Positions 17,085 through 26,631 are shown, counted from the stretch's first letter. The stretch: 64,000 bases of DNA from JBDZVM01 sp040255675 (GCA_040255675.1 JBDZVM010000003.1:62001-126000); one strand, 5' to 3'. Notes: generated by a model from the sequence alone, not told the origin. Program-made: numbers and translations.

Positions 17085-17414
17085 ATGAGAAACCCTGAGA
17101 TCTGGATCATCCTGATCATCGTCGCGTTCTTGCTGTTCGGCGCGAAGAAGATGCCTGACGCCGCGCGCGGTCTCGGCCGCTCGATGCGGATCTTCAAGTC
17201 CGAGATAAAGGGCATGGAGCAAGACGACCAGCAGCACGCGCAATATCAGGCGCAACAGGCGCAGCAGGCGTACCCGCCACAGATCCAGGCTGGTCCGCAG
17301 CAGCCGGTCCAGCAGCCGGCCTACCAGCAGCCCGGTTATCAGCAGCCCGCTCCGGCGCCCGCGCCTGTCGCCGCCCCGGCCAGCCCGAGCGCCGAGCGCC
17401 CCGACGCGCAGTAG
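17085..17414 (+). CDS. tatA: Sec-independent translocase subunit TatA
   Basis: 109 residues. An N-terminal helix (IWIILIIVAFLLFGAKKMPD) with the FGAKKMPD hinge, an amphipathic helix (AARGLGRSMRIFKSEIKGM), then a Gln/Pro-rich disordered tail, as in actinobacterial TatA. TatA forms the pore for folded twin-arginine substrates. It is 30 bp before tatC in the conserved pafBC-tatAC order. AGGAGA lies upstream of the ATG. Confidence 0.95.
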   Translation: MRNPEIWIILIIVAFLLFGAKKMPDAARGLGRSMRIFKSEIKGMEQDDQQHAQYQAQQAQQAYPPQIQAGPQQPVQQPAYQQPGYQQPAPAPAPVAAPASPSAERPDAQ

Positions 17415-17444
17415 ACGTCGGCCGCTCTAACCGCCGAGAGCCAC

Positions 17445-18281
17445 GTGGCCCGCGTGCGTCGATCCGTTGACGGCCGGATGTCGCTCGGTGAGCACATCCG
17501 TGAACTGCGGGCGCGACTGGTTCGTGGAGCGTTGGCGATTCTCGCCGGCGGCATTGTTTCGTTTATCTTCTTCGATCAGATTTGGAACGTCCTTCGGCGT
17601 CCGTACTGCCAGGTGCATCAAAAGCACGCTCTCGAAACCGTCAACGGTTGCGGCACGCTTGTTTTCAACAACGTGTTCGATCCGATCGTCTGGCATTTCA
17701 AAGTAGCGCTGATCGGCGGCCTGATCCTTTCCTCGCCGATCTGGCTCTATCAACTCTGGGCGTTCGTCACCCCCGGGCTACACAAGAACGAACGCAGATA
17801 TTCACTCGCCTTCTTGGGAAGCGCGGTTCCCTTGTTCTTGGCGGGGGCGACGCTGGCCTACTTCGTGATGTCGAAGGGCCTGCAGGTGCTGTTAAATTTC
17901 GCGCCCAAAGGCACCGTGAGCCTGATCTCGATCGACCACTACCTCACCTACGCGCTCGCGATGCTCCTCATCTTCGGCGGCGCTTTCGTCTTGCCGCTGC
18001 TCGTCGTGCTGCTGAATCGCGTCGGCGTCTTGACGTATGCGCGACTCAAGAAGTCGCGGCGCATGACCATCTTCTTGTCGTTCGTGTTCTCGGCGGTCGC
18101 CACGCCGTCAGGCGACCCGGTGACGATGCTGGCACTGGGCGTGCCTTTGGTTATTCTGCTCGAGATCGCCACTCAGATCGCGCGCGTGCACGACGCCCGC
18201 AAGGCGAAGGCCGAGGCAGAATCGGCGTTCGCCAACGTTCCCGACAACGAACCGTCGCCGCTTGACCTCACCTCGACATGA
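17445..18281 (+). CDS. tatC: Sec-independent translocase subunit TatC
   Basis: 278 residues with six membrane helices. The N-terminal MSLGEHIRELRARL holds the conserved Glu and Arg that bind the twin-arginine signal; the first periplasmic loop and the SPIWLYQLWAFVTPGL segment are typical. The C-terminal tail is charged and ends before the repeat/gap region. GTG at 17445 is used, ATG at 17478 is possible. TatC is the signal receptor; the GH16 enzyme in this window has a twin-arginine-like signal. Confidence 0.95.
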   Translation: MARVRRSVDGRMSLGEHIRELRARLVRGALAILAGGIVSFIFFDQIWNVLRRPYCQVHQKHALETVNGCGTLVFNNVFDPIVWHFKVALIGGLILSSPIWLYQLWAFVTPGLHKNERRYSLAFLGSAVPLFLAGATLAYFVMSKGLQVLLNFAPKGTVSLISIDHYLTYALAMLLIFGGAFVLPLLVVLLNRVGVLTYARLKKSRRMTIFLSFVFSAVATPSGDPVTMLALGVPLVILLEIATQIARVHDARKAKAEAESAFANVPDNEPSPLDLTST

Positions 18282-18435
18282 GGCGGCCAGCCGCCAGTGA
18301 CACGAGGCGGCNNNNNNNNNNNNNNNNNNNNNNNNNNNNNNNNNNNNNNNNNNNNNNNNNNNNNNNNNNNNNNNNNNNNNNNNNNNNNNNNNNNNNNNNN
18401 NNNNNNNNNNNGAGGCGGCCAGCCGCCAGTGACAC
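18280..18435. repeat. 24-bp direct repeat interrupted by an assembly gap
   Basis: A complete 24-nt unit occurs at 18280-18303 and again at 18412-18435; a partial unit starts at 18304 and another follows 18435. Each unit contains GGCGGC-CA-GCCGCC, a perfect 6-bp hairpin. The array starts inside the tatC stop codon. The true copy number is hidden by the gap. Confidence 0.85.
18312..18411. other. assembly gap (100 N)
   Basis: Exactly 100 undetermined bases, the customary size for a gap of unknown length, bounded on both sides by the same 24-nt repeat. Confidence 0.99.
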
Positions 18436-18495
18436 GAGGCGGCACGCGGTCGGTCGCGTAGTGCGTTACGCCGCCGGTCGCGTAGCTTGGATCTC

Positions 18496-21225
18496 GTGTC
18501 CACCCCCGCGCAGCGTTACGCCCGCACGGTCGGCGCCCGCCGCGAGGCCAAGGCACGGCGAACCCTGGCGTCGTTTCAGGCGCTTTATGACTTTCCGCTC
18601 GACGAATTCCAACTCGAGGCGTGCCGTGCGCTCGAAGACGGCTACAGCGTTCTCGTCGCGGCGCCCACCGGGTCGGGCAAGACGGTCGTCGGCGAGTTCG
18701 CCGTGCATCTGGCGCTGGCCGAGGGCCGCAAGTGCTTCTACACGGCGCCGATCAAGGCCCTGTCCAACCAGAAGTACACCGACCTCGTGCGCCGCTACGG
18801 TCCGAATACAGTCGGCCTGCTGACGGGCGACAATACGATCAACGGCGAGGCGCCCATCGTCGTCATGACCACCGAAGTGCTGCGCAATATGCTCTACGCG
18901 GGCTCCGCGACGCTGGCCGGCCTCGGTTACGTGGTCATGGACGAAGTGCACTACCTCGCCGACCGCTTTCGCGGCGGCGTATGGGAAGAAGTCATCATCC
19001 ACCTGCCCGACTCGGTGCGTCTGGTTTCGCTGTCGGCAACCGTGAGCAACACCGAAGAATTCGCCGAGTGGCTGGTGACGGTTCGGGGTGAAACACGCGT
19101 CGTCGTCGAGGAATTCCGGCCCGTTCCGCTGTGGCAACACATGATGGTGAAGCAGCGGCTTTTCGACCTCTTCACGACCGCCGGCGGCGAGTCGAAGCTC
19201 AACCCCGAGCTGAACAAGGCCACTGCCGACGAAGAGCGCCGGCATCGAAGCATCGAACGCGGTCGCGGACCAGGGCGCGGTCGTGACCGCCGTCCGCGAC
19301 GCCGTGACACACCCAGCCGGGTCGACGTCGTCGAGACACTAGACGCCGAGGGGTTGCTGCCCGCCATCACCTTCGTATTCAGCCGCGCCGGCTGCGACGC
19401 TGCCGTCTTGCAGTGCCTGCATGCGAACCTGCGGCTGAATACGCCGTCCGAAGCCAAAGAAGTTCTTGCGATAGTCGAAGAACGCACGTCGTCGATCCCC
19501 GACGAAGATCTGCACGTTCTCGGCTACCACGAATGGCTCGAGGGCTTGCGGCGCGGCATCGCCGCACACCATGCCGGGATGCTGCCCACGTTCAAAGAAG
19601 TCGTCGAAGAGCTGTTCACTCGGGGCTTGGTGAAAGCGGTGTTCGCCACCGAAACCCTTGCGCTCGGCATCAATATGCCGGCCCGAACCGTCGTGCTCGA
19701 ACGGCTGGTGAAGTGGAACGGTGAAGCGCACGTCGACATCACGCCGGGCGAGTACACGCAACTGACCGGTCGTGCCGGCCGTCGGGGCATTGACGTCGAA
19801 GGCCACGCCGTAGTGATCTGGTCGCACGGCGTCGATCCGGCCTCGGTCGCCGGGTTGGCGTCAACGCGCACGTATCCGCTGCGGTCGAGTTTTCGGCCGT
19901 CGTACAACATGGCCGTCAACTTGGTGGGGCAGGTCGGGCGCGAGCGAGCGCGCGTCTTGCTCGAGTCGTCGTTCGCGCAGTTCCAAGCCGACCGCGCGGT
20001 GGTCGGCTTGGCACGGCAGATCCAACGCAATGAAGAGGCCCTCGACGGTTACCTCGAGGCGATGACGTGCCATCTCGGGGATTTCGAAGAATACGCGGGG
20101 CTTCGGCGCCGACTCTCCGATCTCGAGGCGAGCGCGGCACGCGAAGCGGCGGCGTTGCGTCGCGCGGCGGCAGCATCCTCGCTGGAAAAGCTGAAGCCCG
20201 GTGACGTTATACGTATTCCAGCCGGACGACGAGCGGGGCTCGCGGTAATTCTCGATCCGGGCGTGCAACCAGATGGCGCGCGGCCGCTGGTGCTCACCGA
20301 AGAGCGGCAGGTGAAACGGCTTTCGTTGGTGGATTTCCCAAGCCCAGTCGAGGCGATCGACCGACTGCGCATTCCGAAATCGTTCAACGCCCGCAGCGCG
20401 CAAGACCGTCGCGACCTAGCTTCCACCTTGCGCGCCCGCGAGGTCGACATCCCCGACGCCGCCCACCGCGTGCGCAAACGCGGCGGTCTCGACGAAGCGG
20501 CAGCCGGCGAGATTTCACAACTGCGGGCGGAGCTGCGGAGGCATCCGTGTCACGGTTGCGCCGACCGGGAGAATCACGCGCGTTGGGCGGAGCGATATTG
20601 GCGGCTGAAGCGAGACTCCGACGCTCTGCAACGCCGCGTCGACAACCGCACGAACTCGATTGCGCGCGTTTTCGACCACGTCTGCGACTTGCTCGGGCAT
20701 CTCGGCTATCTCGAGGGCGAACGCGTGACGAACGATGGTCGCCAACTGGCCCGCATCTACGCGGAACTCGACCTGCTCGCCGCTGAATGCCTGCGCGAAG
20801 GAATCTGGAAAGGGCTCTCGCCGCCCGAACTGGCCGCCGTGGTTTCGGCGCTGGTATTCGAGCCGCGAGAGACCGAACCGGTGGCCGCGCGGCTACCTCG
20901 CGGGCGGGTACCCGAGGTCGTCGACAAAATGATGACGCTGTGGGCGCGACTGTCGAAAGCCGAGCACGAGCGGCGCCTCGACTTCTTGCGCGAACCGTCC
21001 GCCGCGTTCGCCTGGGCGGCTTACCGCTGGACGTCGGGTGCCCGGCTCGAGGCGGTCTTGAGCGACAACGACCTGTCCGCCGGTGATTTCGTGCGCTGGA
21101 TACGGCAATTGCTCGACATGCTCGGCCAGATTTCCAACGCTGCCGACGAAGAGGTCGCCGCGACGGCCAACAAAGCGATCGACGCGTTACGCCGCGGCGT
21201 GGTCGCGTACTCGTCGGTCGGATAG
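18496..21225 (+). CDS. helY: Ski2/Mtr4-like DEVH-box helicase HelY
   Basis: 909 residues. N-terminal Q-motif region (LDEFQLEACRALEDG), Walker A APTGSGKT, motif Ia APIKALSNQKY, motif II DEVH, motif III SATVSN, then the second RecA domain with ETLALGINMPARTVV and QLTGRAGRRGID (motif VI), followed by a C-terminal ratchet/helical region. This is the actinobacterial superfamily 2 helicase probably acting on RNA turnover. The GTG at 18496 is used; a TTG 9 nt upstream is less likely. It sits downstream of tatC across the repeat gap. Confidence 0.93.
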   Translation: MSTPAQRYARTVGARREAKARRTLASFQALYDFPLDEFQLEACRALEDGYSVLVAAPTGSGKTVVGEFAVHLALAEGRKCFYTAPIKALSNQKYTDLVRRYGPNTVGLLTGDNTINGEAPIVVMTTEVLRNMLYAGSATLAGLGYVVMDEVHYLADRFRGGVWEEVIIHLPDSVRLVSLSATVSNTEEFAEWLVTVRGETRVVVEEFRPVPLWQHMMVKQRLFDLFTTAGGESKLNPELNKATADEERRHRSIERGRGPGRGRDRRPRRRDTPSRVDVVETLDAEGLLPAITFVFSRAGCDAAVLQCLHANLRLNTPSEAKEVLAIVEERTSSIPDEDLHVLGYHEWLEGLRRGIAAHHAGMLPTFKEVVEELFTRGLVKAVFATETLALGINMPARTVVLERLVKWNGEAHVDITPGEYTQLTGRAGRRGIDVEGHAVVIWSHGVDPASVAGLASTRTYPLRSSFRPSYNMAVNLVGQVGRERARVLLESSFAQFQADRAVVGLARQIQRNEEALDGYLEAMTCHLGDFEEYAGLRRRLSDLEASAAREAAALRRAAAASSLEKLKPGDVIRIPAGRRAGLAVILDPGVQPDGARPLVLTEERQVKRLSLVDFPSPVEAIDRLRIPKSFNARSAQDRRDLASTLRAREVDIPDAAHRVRKRGGLDEAAAGEISQLRAELRRHPCHGCADRENHARWAERYWRLKRDSDALQRRVDNRTNSIARVFDHVCDLLGHLGYLEGERVTNDGRQLARIYAELDLLAAECLREGIWKGLSPPELAAVVSALVFEPRETEPVAARLPRGRVPEVVDKMMTLWARLSKAEHERRLDFLREPSAAFAWAAYRWTSGARLEAVLSDNDLSAGDFVRWIRQLLDMLGQISNAADEEVAATANKAIDALRRGVVAYSSVG

Positions 21226-21229
21226 CGGG

Positions 21230-22156
21230 TTACGACTCCAGCTCGATGCCGAGCGAGTTCAGCAGCCTCTGCACAGGTGACGCCAGGTTGTAGCGCCGCA
21301 CCAAGTCGAGCAATGCCTTCGGATCGTGAAGGGACGTCGGCAGCGCGTCGTCCAGCGTAGGTATCGGCAAATCGGTGCGGGTGGCGACGACGTAACGCGC
21401 CGTGTCAATGTAGTCGCGCGCGTCACGAAGCTTATTGCGCGCACCAGCGGGAAACCCAGATTCGGCGCCCGAATCGAGTGTTCGCAAGAGCCCGTCGAGG
21501 TTACCGAATCGCGAAATCAACGCCGCGGCGGTTTTTTCGCCGATACCCGCGACGCCGGGTAATCCATCGCTCGGATCGCCTCGTAGCACGGCGAAATCGG
21601 CGTAGGCGCGGCCCGGTATGCCGTATTTCGACGTCACGTATTTCTCGTCGACCACCTCGGCCTTGTTGACGCCGCGCGCTGTGTAAATGACTCGCACCGG
21701 AATGTCGTCGCGCACGAGTTGGAAGAGGTCGCGGTCGCCCGTGACGACGTCGACCGGCACCGTCGACACATGCGCCAACGTGGCGAGCACATCGTCAGCT
21801 TCGAATCCGTCGACGCCCAACTGTGCGATGCCGATCGCGCCGAGCAACGCCTCGATCATCGCCACCTGCGGCACCAGCCCGGGTGGCACAGTCTCACCGC
21901 CATCCGGCGCTAATCGGTGCGCCTTGTACGACGGCAGCAGCTCGACACGAAAGGCGGGCCGCCAGTCGGCGTCCATGCAGGCAACCAGCCGAGTCGGGCG
22001 ATAGCGATCGACGAGCACGGCAATGAAGTCGAGTAACCCGCGTGCCGCGTTCACCGGCGTGCCGTCGGGAGCCTTGATCGATTCAGGGACGCCGAAGAAC
22101 GCCCGAAAGTACAGCGCAGGCGTGTCCAGAAGCATCACTGGGCCGGACGGTGACAT
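21230..22156 (-). CDS. 5'-3' exonuclease (PolI-N/FEN family)
   Basis: 308 residues, a stand-alone homologue of the Pol I 5' nuclease domain. Metal-ligand Asp residues are seen in MLLDTPALYFRAFFG, DGFEADDVLAT and VVTGDRDLFQLV; the helix-hairpin-helix DGLPGVAGIGEKTAAALISRFG is present. It removes RNA primers or flaps. It converges on helY with 4 bases between stops, and diverges from the acyl-CoA dehydrogenase. Confidence 0.93.
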   Translation of the reverse strand: MSPSGPVMLLDTPALYFRAFFGVPESIKAPDGTPVNAARGLLDFIAVLVDRYRPTRLVACMDADWRPAFRVELLPSYKAHRLAPDGGETVPPGLVPQVAMIEALLGAIGIAQLGVDGFEADDVLATLAHVSTVPVDVVTGDRDLFQLVRDDIPVRVIYTARGVNKAEVVDEKYVTSKYGIPGRAYADFAVLRGDPSDGLPGVAGIGEKTAAALISRFGNLDGLLRTLDSGAESGFPAGARNKLRDARDYIDTARYVVATRTDLPIPTLDDALPTSLHDPKALLDLVRRYNLASPVQRLLNSLGIELES

Positions 22157-22203
22157 GCCAGCTAGCTTCGCATGGCGTTGTCCGGAGAAGCTAAGGGCTT
22201 CGA

Positions 22204-22227
22204 CCGATCAGGCGCGCACCTGATCGG
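22204..22227. promoter_or_regulatory. palindrome, candidate operator of the acyl-CoA dehydrogenase
   Basis: CCGATCAGG-N6-CCTGATCGG, a perfect 9-bp inverted repeat in the 155-bp divergent region, centred about 95 bp before the acyl-CoA dehydrogenase start. The size suits a TetR- or GntR-type dimer; no such regulator is encoded alongside. It could also form an RNA hairpin. Confidence 0.45.
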
Positions 22228-22311
22228 CCGATAACCGGACGTCGCGGGATCGCTGCCTTAGGTTGGGCATGAAAGCGGTCGAGCATCCAGCACAGTGGAT
22301 CGGGAGCCGAC

Positions 22312-23466
22312 GTGAAGGTTGAACGCGCACTGCCAACCGACGAGGCAACACAGTTGATGGACGTCGTCGTCGAACTCGCCCGCGACACGCTGGCCCCACG
22401 AGCCGCGGCCGCCGAACGCGACGCGGCATTTCCGCGCGACGTTTTCAAGACCGCTGGCGAGATTGGGCTGCTCGGCCTTCCTTACTCCGAGCAGCTCGGG
22501 GGAGCCGCGCAACCCTACGGGGTGTATTTGCAGGTCATCGAAGAGCTAAGCCGCGCCTGGCTCACCATCGGACTCGGCGTCAGCGTGCATACGCTCTCGT
22601 GTTTCGCGCTCGCTCGTTACGGCAGCCAACAGCAGCGGGAGCGTTGGCTTCCACGAATGCTCGGTGGCGAAACGCTCGGCGCTTATTGCCTTTCCGAGCC
22701 TGATTCCGGATCTGACGCCGCCGCGCTGCGCACTCGTGCCGTCCGCGACGAAAGAACTGGCGACTACGTCATCGACGGCACGAAATCCTGGATCACCCAT
22801 GCGGGACATGCCGACTTCTACACGGTCATGGCACGCACATCCGACGACGGTCCCCACGGCATCAGCTGTTTCCTGCTTTCTTCGGACGTCGACGGACTCG
22901 CGGCGGCACCTCCCGAGCACAAGATGGGTCTGCGGGCGTCGCCGACCGCGCAAGTGCACTTGACGGGCGTGCGGGCCGAAGCCGAGCGGATGATCGGCAA
23001 GCCGGGGCAAGGTTTTCCGATCGCGCTCGCCGCGCTCGACACCGGCCGGCTCGGTATCGCCGCGTGCGCGGTCGGGCTCGCGCAAGCCGCGCTCGACGCC
23101 GCCGTCGACTACGCGGGCCAGCGCCGCCAATTCGGCCGCCCGATCAAGGAGTTCGAGGGGCTCGCGTTCATGCTGGCTGACATGGCCACCGCCGTCGAAG
23201 CCGCCCGAGCGCTCTACCTGAAGGCGGCGCAGCGGTTCGACGCGGGCCTGCCCGTCACGAGGGAAGCCGCGATGGCGAAACTGTTTTGCAGCGACACGGC
23301 CATGCGGGTTGCCACCGATGCCGTGCAGGTGTTCGGCGGCTACGGCTACGTCGAGGACTATCCCGTCGAGCGATACCTGCGCGAGGCGAAGGTACTTCAG
23401 ATCGTCGAGGGCACGAACCAGATACAGCGGTTGGTGATCAGCCGACAACTCGCCGACGAGCGCTAA
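22312..23466 (+). CDS. acyl-CoA dehydrogenase
   Basis: 384 residues with the full ACAD order: N-terminal helices, middle beta domain with YCLSEPDSGSDAAALRT (FAD/substrate loop), and C-terminal helices with RRQFGRPIKEFEG, VFGGYGYVEDYPVERYLREAKV and IVEGTNQIQR; the Glu of IVEGT is at the catalytic-base position used by short/medium-chain enzymes. It oxidises an acyl-CoA at alpha-beta with electrons going to ETF. Substrate length is not deducible. GTG start. No ETF or thiolase nearby. Confidence 0.92.
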   Translation: MKVERALPTDEATQLMDVVVELARDTLAPRAAAAERDAAFPRDVFKTAGEIGLLGLPYSEQLGGAAQPYGVYLQVIEELSRAWLTIGLGVSVHTLSCFALARYGSQQQRERWLPRMLGGETLGAYCLSEPDSGSDAAALRTRAVRDERTGDYVIDGTKSWITHAGHADFYTVMARTSDDGPHGISCFLLSSDVDGLAAAPPEHKMGLRASPTAQVHLTGVRAEAERMIGKPGQGFPIALAALDTGRLGIAACAVGLAQAALDAAVDYAGQRRQFGRPIKEFEGLAFMLADMATAVEAARALYLKAAQRFDAGLPVTREAAMAKLFCSDTAMRVATDAVQVFGGYGYVEDYPVERYLREAKVLQIVEGTNQIQRLVISRQLADER

Positions 23467-23566
23467 GCGATCAGCAATTGCGCCCGGTACTGGCAATTCT
23501 TCGAATGTTGCGGCAGGGTAACGAACGTTTTGGGGGTGACGCGCCGCACTCGGAGGTTTTCTGCAC

Positions 23567-24382
23567 GTGTTCAGACCCGTGTTCAGGTCCGCGACGCCCC
23601 GCCCGGCAAGGTGCCGGGATGTTTCATTTGGCGGCGTTTCATTCGTCGTTTGCTTCGTGACAGCTCTCGCCGCAATCTTGAGTTTCACTCCCGCGACTCG
23701 CGCCGCCGCGAGTAGTGGTCTCGCGGGGTTGACGAACAGCGCGCGGACGTCGCGGGGCCTGCCGCCACTAGTCGTGAGCGGCGACCTTGCCGCGGCGGCT
23801 CGCCAGCAGGCCGCGCGCATGGCGGCTCGTGGCGCCCTCTACCACACGCCCAACCTCGGTGGGGCGGTCTGCTGCTGGACCGCGCTCGGGGAAAATGTCG
23901 GCGTCGGGCCGTCGATCGACGCGATCTTCTCGGCCTTTATGGGGTCCGCGGAACACCGAGCGAACATCTTGAACGGCTCGTTCACTCAGGTCGGCGTCGG
24001 CGTCGTGACGGACGCAAAGGGCCAGCTTTGGGTCACTGAGATCTTTCGGCGACCGTCCGGTGCAGCACCGCCGGCCGCGGCTCCGCCGCCTACCCGCGCG
24101 GCCGCACCGGCACCGAAGCCGCCGGCCAAACCAGCCGCGACTCCACCGACGCGACGCCAATCGGCGAAGCAGATGGCGATACCAAGTTCACCGCCAGCGG
24201 CGCCCCCGACGCGCGCGTCGCGAGATTTGGCGCGTCCCGCGTTAGACGACGCGACGCGCTTCGCCCGGGCGCTCGTCGGCCGTTCGGCCCTCACGTCGAC
24301 CTACACGGATCCCGACCCGGTGAGCCGGATGCTCGCGTTCGTGTCCGGCACTGCGGGCAGTAGCACAACGCCGGTTCGATAA
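23567..24382 (+). CDS. secreted CAP (SCP/PR1) domain protein
   Basis: 271 residues. A basic N-terminus and hydrophobic stretch (VSFVVCFVTALAAILSF) end in a plausible ATRAAA signal-peptidase site. The CAP domain (about 48-165) shows LTNSARTSRGLPPL, the His in GALYHTP, GENVGVG and SAEHRANILNGSFTQVGVGVV, the usual bacterial signature. The remainder is Pro/Ala-rich and disordered. Role outside the cell unknown; CAP proteins bind lipids or act as wall-associated proteins. CGGAGG precedes the GTG. A hairpin follows. Confidence 0.85.
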   Translation: MFRPVFRSATPRPARCRDVSFGGVSFVVCFVTALAAILSFTPATRAAASSGLAGLTNSARTSRGLPPLVVSGDLAAAARQQAARMAARGALYHTPNLGGAVCCWTALGENVGVGPSIDAIFSAFMGSAEHRANILNGSFTQVGVGVVTDAKGQLWVTEIFRRPSGAAPPAAAPPPTRAAAPAPKPPAKPAATPPTRRQSAKQMAIPSSPPAAPPTRASRDLARPALDDATRFARALVGRSALTSTYTDPDPVSRMLAFVSGTAGSSTTPVR

Positions 24383-24395
24383 GCGGTTTTCTCGC

Positions 24396-24429
24396 GGCGT
24401 GTCGCGAGCTTTCTTTCCCGCGACACGCC
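24396..24429. terminator. hairpin terminator after the CAP gene
   Basis: An 11-bp perfect stem (24396-24406 with 24419-24429) around a 12-nt pyrimidine-rich loop. Confidence 0.7.
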
Positions 24430-24474
24430 CGCTCTGACCTGCGGATACTCGTATTTGCGCACGTCAGAGCACGG

Positions 24475-24503
24475 TTGACAGCGGCCCAACGGCACCAGAT
24501 ATG
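24475..24503 (+). promoter_or_regulatory. sigma-70-like promoter candidate for lnt-ppm1
   Basis: TTGACA (24475-24480), 17-bp spacer, GATATG (24498-24503). Perfect -35, four-of-six -10. It would give a leader of about 380 nt to the chosen lnt start, or a shorter one if translation begins upstream. Confidence 0.5.
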
Positions 24504-24888
24504 TTCCCGGCGTCCACCGAAGATGTCCGGACCGCAAGCACCCTCCGCCGTCTCGACGATCCTGGGTCATGGGTGACCGCATGCGCACCACGTGCGATCG
24601 CCACGGTGCCAGGCCCAGGTGCCTCGAGACAGTTGGGGGACGCCGCTCGCGGCCGCGAGGGGGTGCGACACGCGGGAGGGTCCGGGCGCCCAGTAGACAA
24701 CGGTGGCGCTTTCGCAGCCGGCGAGAGCACGATCGGTCCGAAGGGTGCCCGGCCCTTACCCACGAGTACCCACGAGGCGAATCGCCGCGCCCCGTGCGGG
24801 GCAGCCCACGATGGAGGCGTCGACCGGTTGCCGCGAGCCCGCTGATCGTCGTGCTCGGCGTCCGTCGTTGTACGGTGCGGCAAGAAGG

Positions 24889-26631
24889 ATGCCCGCAACC
24901 GAACCCGGGTCGCGCGACGACGACGATCCGGCTCGAAGGAGTCCGCCGTTGATTCGGCCGCACGGCTTGCCCGCACAGGATCGCCGCGAGGTAGTCGCAG
25001 CGGGCGAGGCGGTAGCGCTCGACCAGGGCACTGCCACGCGGGCCCGATCCGCGCGCCGCCATCGGGTCGCGCACTTTTGGCGCGTTGCGACGCGGTGGCG
25101 TTTACTCGGCCCGCTCGGGGCAGCGATACTCGCCGGCCTCGCCCTTGACACGGCGTTCGCGCCGCTCGGCTGGTGGCCGATCGCGATCCCCGCCACCGCT
25201 CTCGTCATGCTTGTTATGCGCGGGCGCACCTGGCGCCAGGCCCTGCTCCTGGGTTTTGCCGTCGGACTCGCGCAATTCGCGCCGCTCATCGCCTGGCTCA
25301 CCGTCGTCACCCCGATTGCCTGGATCGCGTTGACACTCGCCGAGTCGGCGTATATCGCCGTCCTGGGCGTCGGGCTCGCCATGGTCGTCCGGCGGGTACC
25401 GGCCTGGCCGGTGTTGGCCGCGCTGCTGTGGGTGTCCGAAGAACTGGTGCGCACCAGGTGGCCACTCGACGGATTCGGCTGGGGACGCCTCGCGTTCAGT
25501 CAGCCCGACACACCGTTCACCAGCTATGCGGCGATCGCCGGCGCGCCGCTGGTGACGTTCGCGGTCGCCTTGTCGGCGGCGTTCGTCGCGGCGGGCGTCA
25601 TCGCGGCCCTGGAACAGCAGCCGCGCGGAGGCGAGAAGGCGCGCCGGTTCGCGCCCGCGATCGGCGCGCTCGTCGTCGCCGTTGCCGTGCCCATCGCCGG
25701 CAGTTTCGTCCCGCGGCCCACCGGCGGCCCGACGTTGCGCGTCGCGCTCGTGCAGGGCAACGTGCCGTATCCGGGCACGCACTTTCTCGGCCGCGCCGAA
25801 CAAGTGCTCGACAACCACCTGACGGAGACCGGCGAACTCGCCAACGGCATCGCGAACGGCAGCTACGCCCAACCCGACATCGTGCTCTGGCCCGAAAACG
25901 CGTCCGACGTCGACCCCTTCGCCAACCCCGCCGCGTTCGCGCGAATCCAGGCCGCGACCCGGTCGGTCGGCGCTCCGATCCTGGTCGGCGCCGTGCTCGA
26001 CGCCGGACCCGACCACGCGACAAACACCGGCATCGTCTGGGATCCGACGACAGGTCCGGGGGAGCGGTACAGCAAGCGGCACCTCGTGCCGTTCGGCGAG
26101 TACATCCCGTGGCGCGGCTTCGTCAAGCACCTAACTAGCCTGACCAGCTTGGTGCCGCGCAACTTCGTGCCGGGGCACGGTAGCGGCGCCCTCGACATCG
26201 GGCCGACCCGCATCGCCGACGTCATCTGCTTCGAGATTTCCTTCGACGACGTCGTACGTTCCGGCGTCACCGACGGCGGCCGGCTCATCGTCGTCCAGAC
26301 CAATAACGCCACCTACATGGGCACCGCCGAAACCCGTCAGCAGCTCGCGATGTCGCAGCTTCGGGCGGTCGAGCACGGGCGCTCGGTGGTGGTGGTATCG
26401 ACGAGCGGCATCAGCGCGGTGATCGCCCCCGACGGGCACGTGGTCGCGCAAACCGAGGAGATGACACCCGCGATCGTCGACCTACCGGTGGTTGAGCGGT
26501 CACAGCTCACGCTTGCCGACCACCTGGGTGCGGCACCGGAATGGGCGATGGGCATACTCGGACTGCTAGGGGTGATCCTTGGGCTCGTCATTCGGCGGCG
26601 GCCCGGCGGTTCTTCGTTAAGGAGATCGTGA
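24889..26631 (+). CDS. lnt: apolipoprotein N-acyltransferase
   Basis: About 580 residues. After a basic N-terminal extension come six to seven membrane helices (LLGPLGAAILAGLALDTAFAPLG onward), then the nitrilase-like domain: catalytic Glu in LWPENASDVDPF, Lys in GERYSKRHLVPFGEYIPW and Cys in ADVICFEISFDD, and a final membrane helix (MGILGLLGVILGLVI). It N-acylates the lipid-modified Cys of lipoproteins such as the FKBP and deacetylase lipoproteins here. The start is uncertain; the ATG at 24889 is the last in-frame ATG before the first helix. ppm1 follows 1 base after the stop. Confidence 0.92.
   Translation: MPATEPGSRDDDDPARRSPPLIRPHGLPAQDRREVVAAGEAVALDQGTATRARSARRHRVAHFWRVATRWRLLGPLGAAILAGLALDTAFAPLGWWPIAIPATALVMLVMRGRTWRQALLLGFAVGLAQFAPLIAWLTVVTPIAWIALTLAESAYIAVLGVGLAMVVRRVPAWPVLAALLWVSEELVRTRWPLDGFGWGRLAFSQPDTPFTSYAAIAGAPLVTFAVALSAAFVAAGVIAALEQQPRGGEKARRFAPAIGALVVAVAVPIAGSFVPRPTGGPTLRVALVQGNVPYPGTHFLGRAEQVLDNHLTETGELANGIANGSYAQPDIVLWPENASDVDPFANPAAFARIQAATRSVGAPILVGAVLDAGPDHATNTGIVWDPTTGPGERYSKRHLVPFGEYIPWRGFVKHLTSLTSLVPRNFVPGHGSGALDIGPTRIADVICFEISFDDVVRSGVTDGGRLIVVQTNNATYMGTAETRQQLAMSQLRAVEHGRSVVVVSTSGISAVIAPDGHVVAQTEEMTPAIVDLPVVERSQLTLADHLGAAPEWAMGILGLLGVILGLVIRRRPGGSSLRRS

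Larger units (their letters stand above)
24383..24888. other. 506-bp intergenic region before lnt
   Basis: It contains a terminator-like hairpin (24396-24429) just after the CAP gene and a sigma-70-like promoter at 24475-24503. The rest shows no convincing gene; the arginine-rich frames here on both strands lack start signals and homology I can recognise. The lnt frame is open back to 24703, so the 5' part could be coding if an upstream start were used. Confidence 0.55.

Noticed and set aside
24301..25074. 257-residue minus-strand gene in the lnt leader
   Set aside because: Arg-rich frame with no domain, overlapping the CAP gene end, the promoter and lnt on the other strand.
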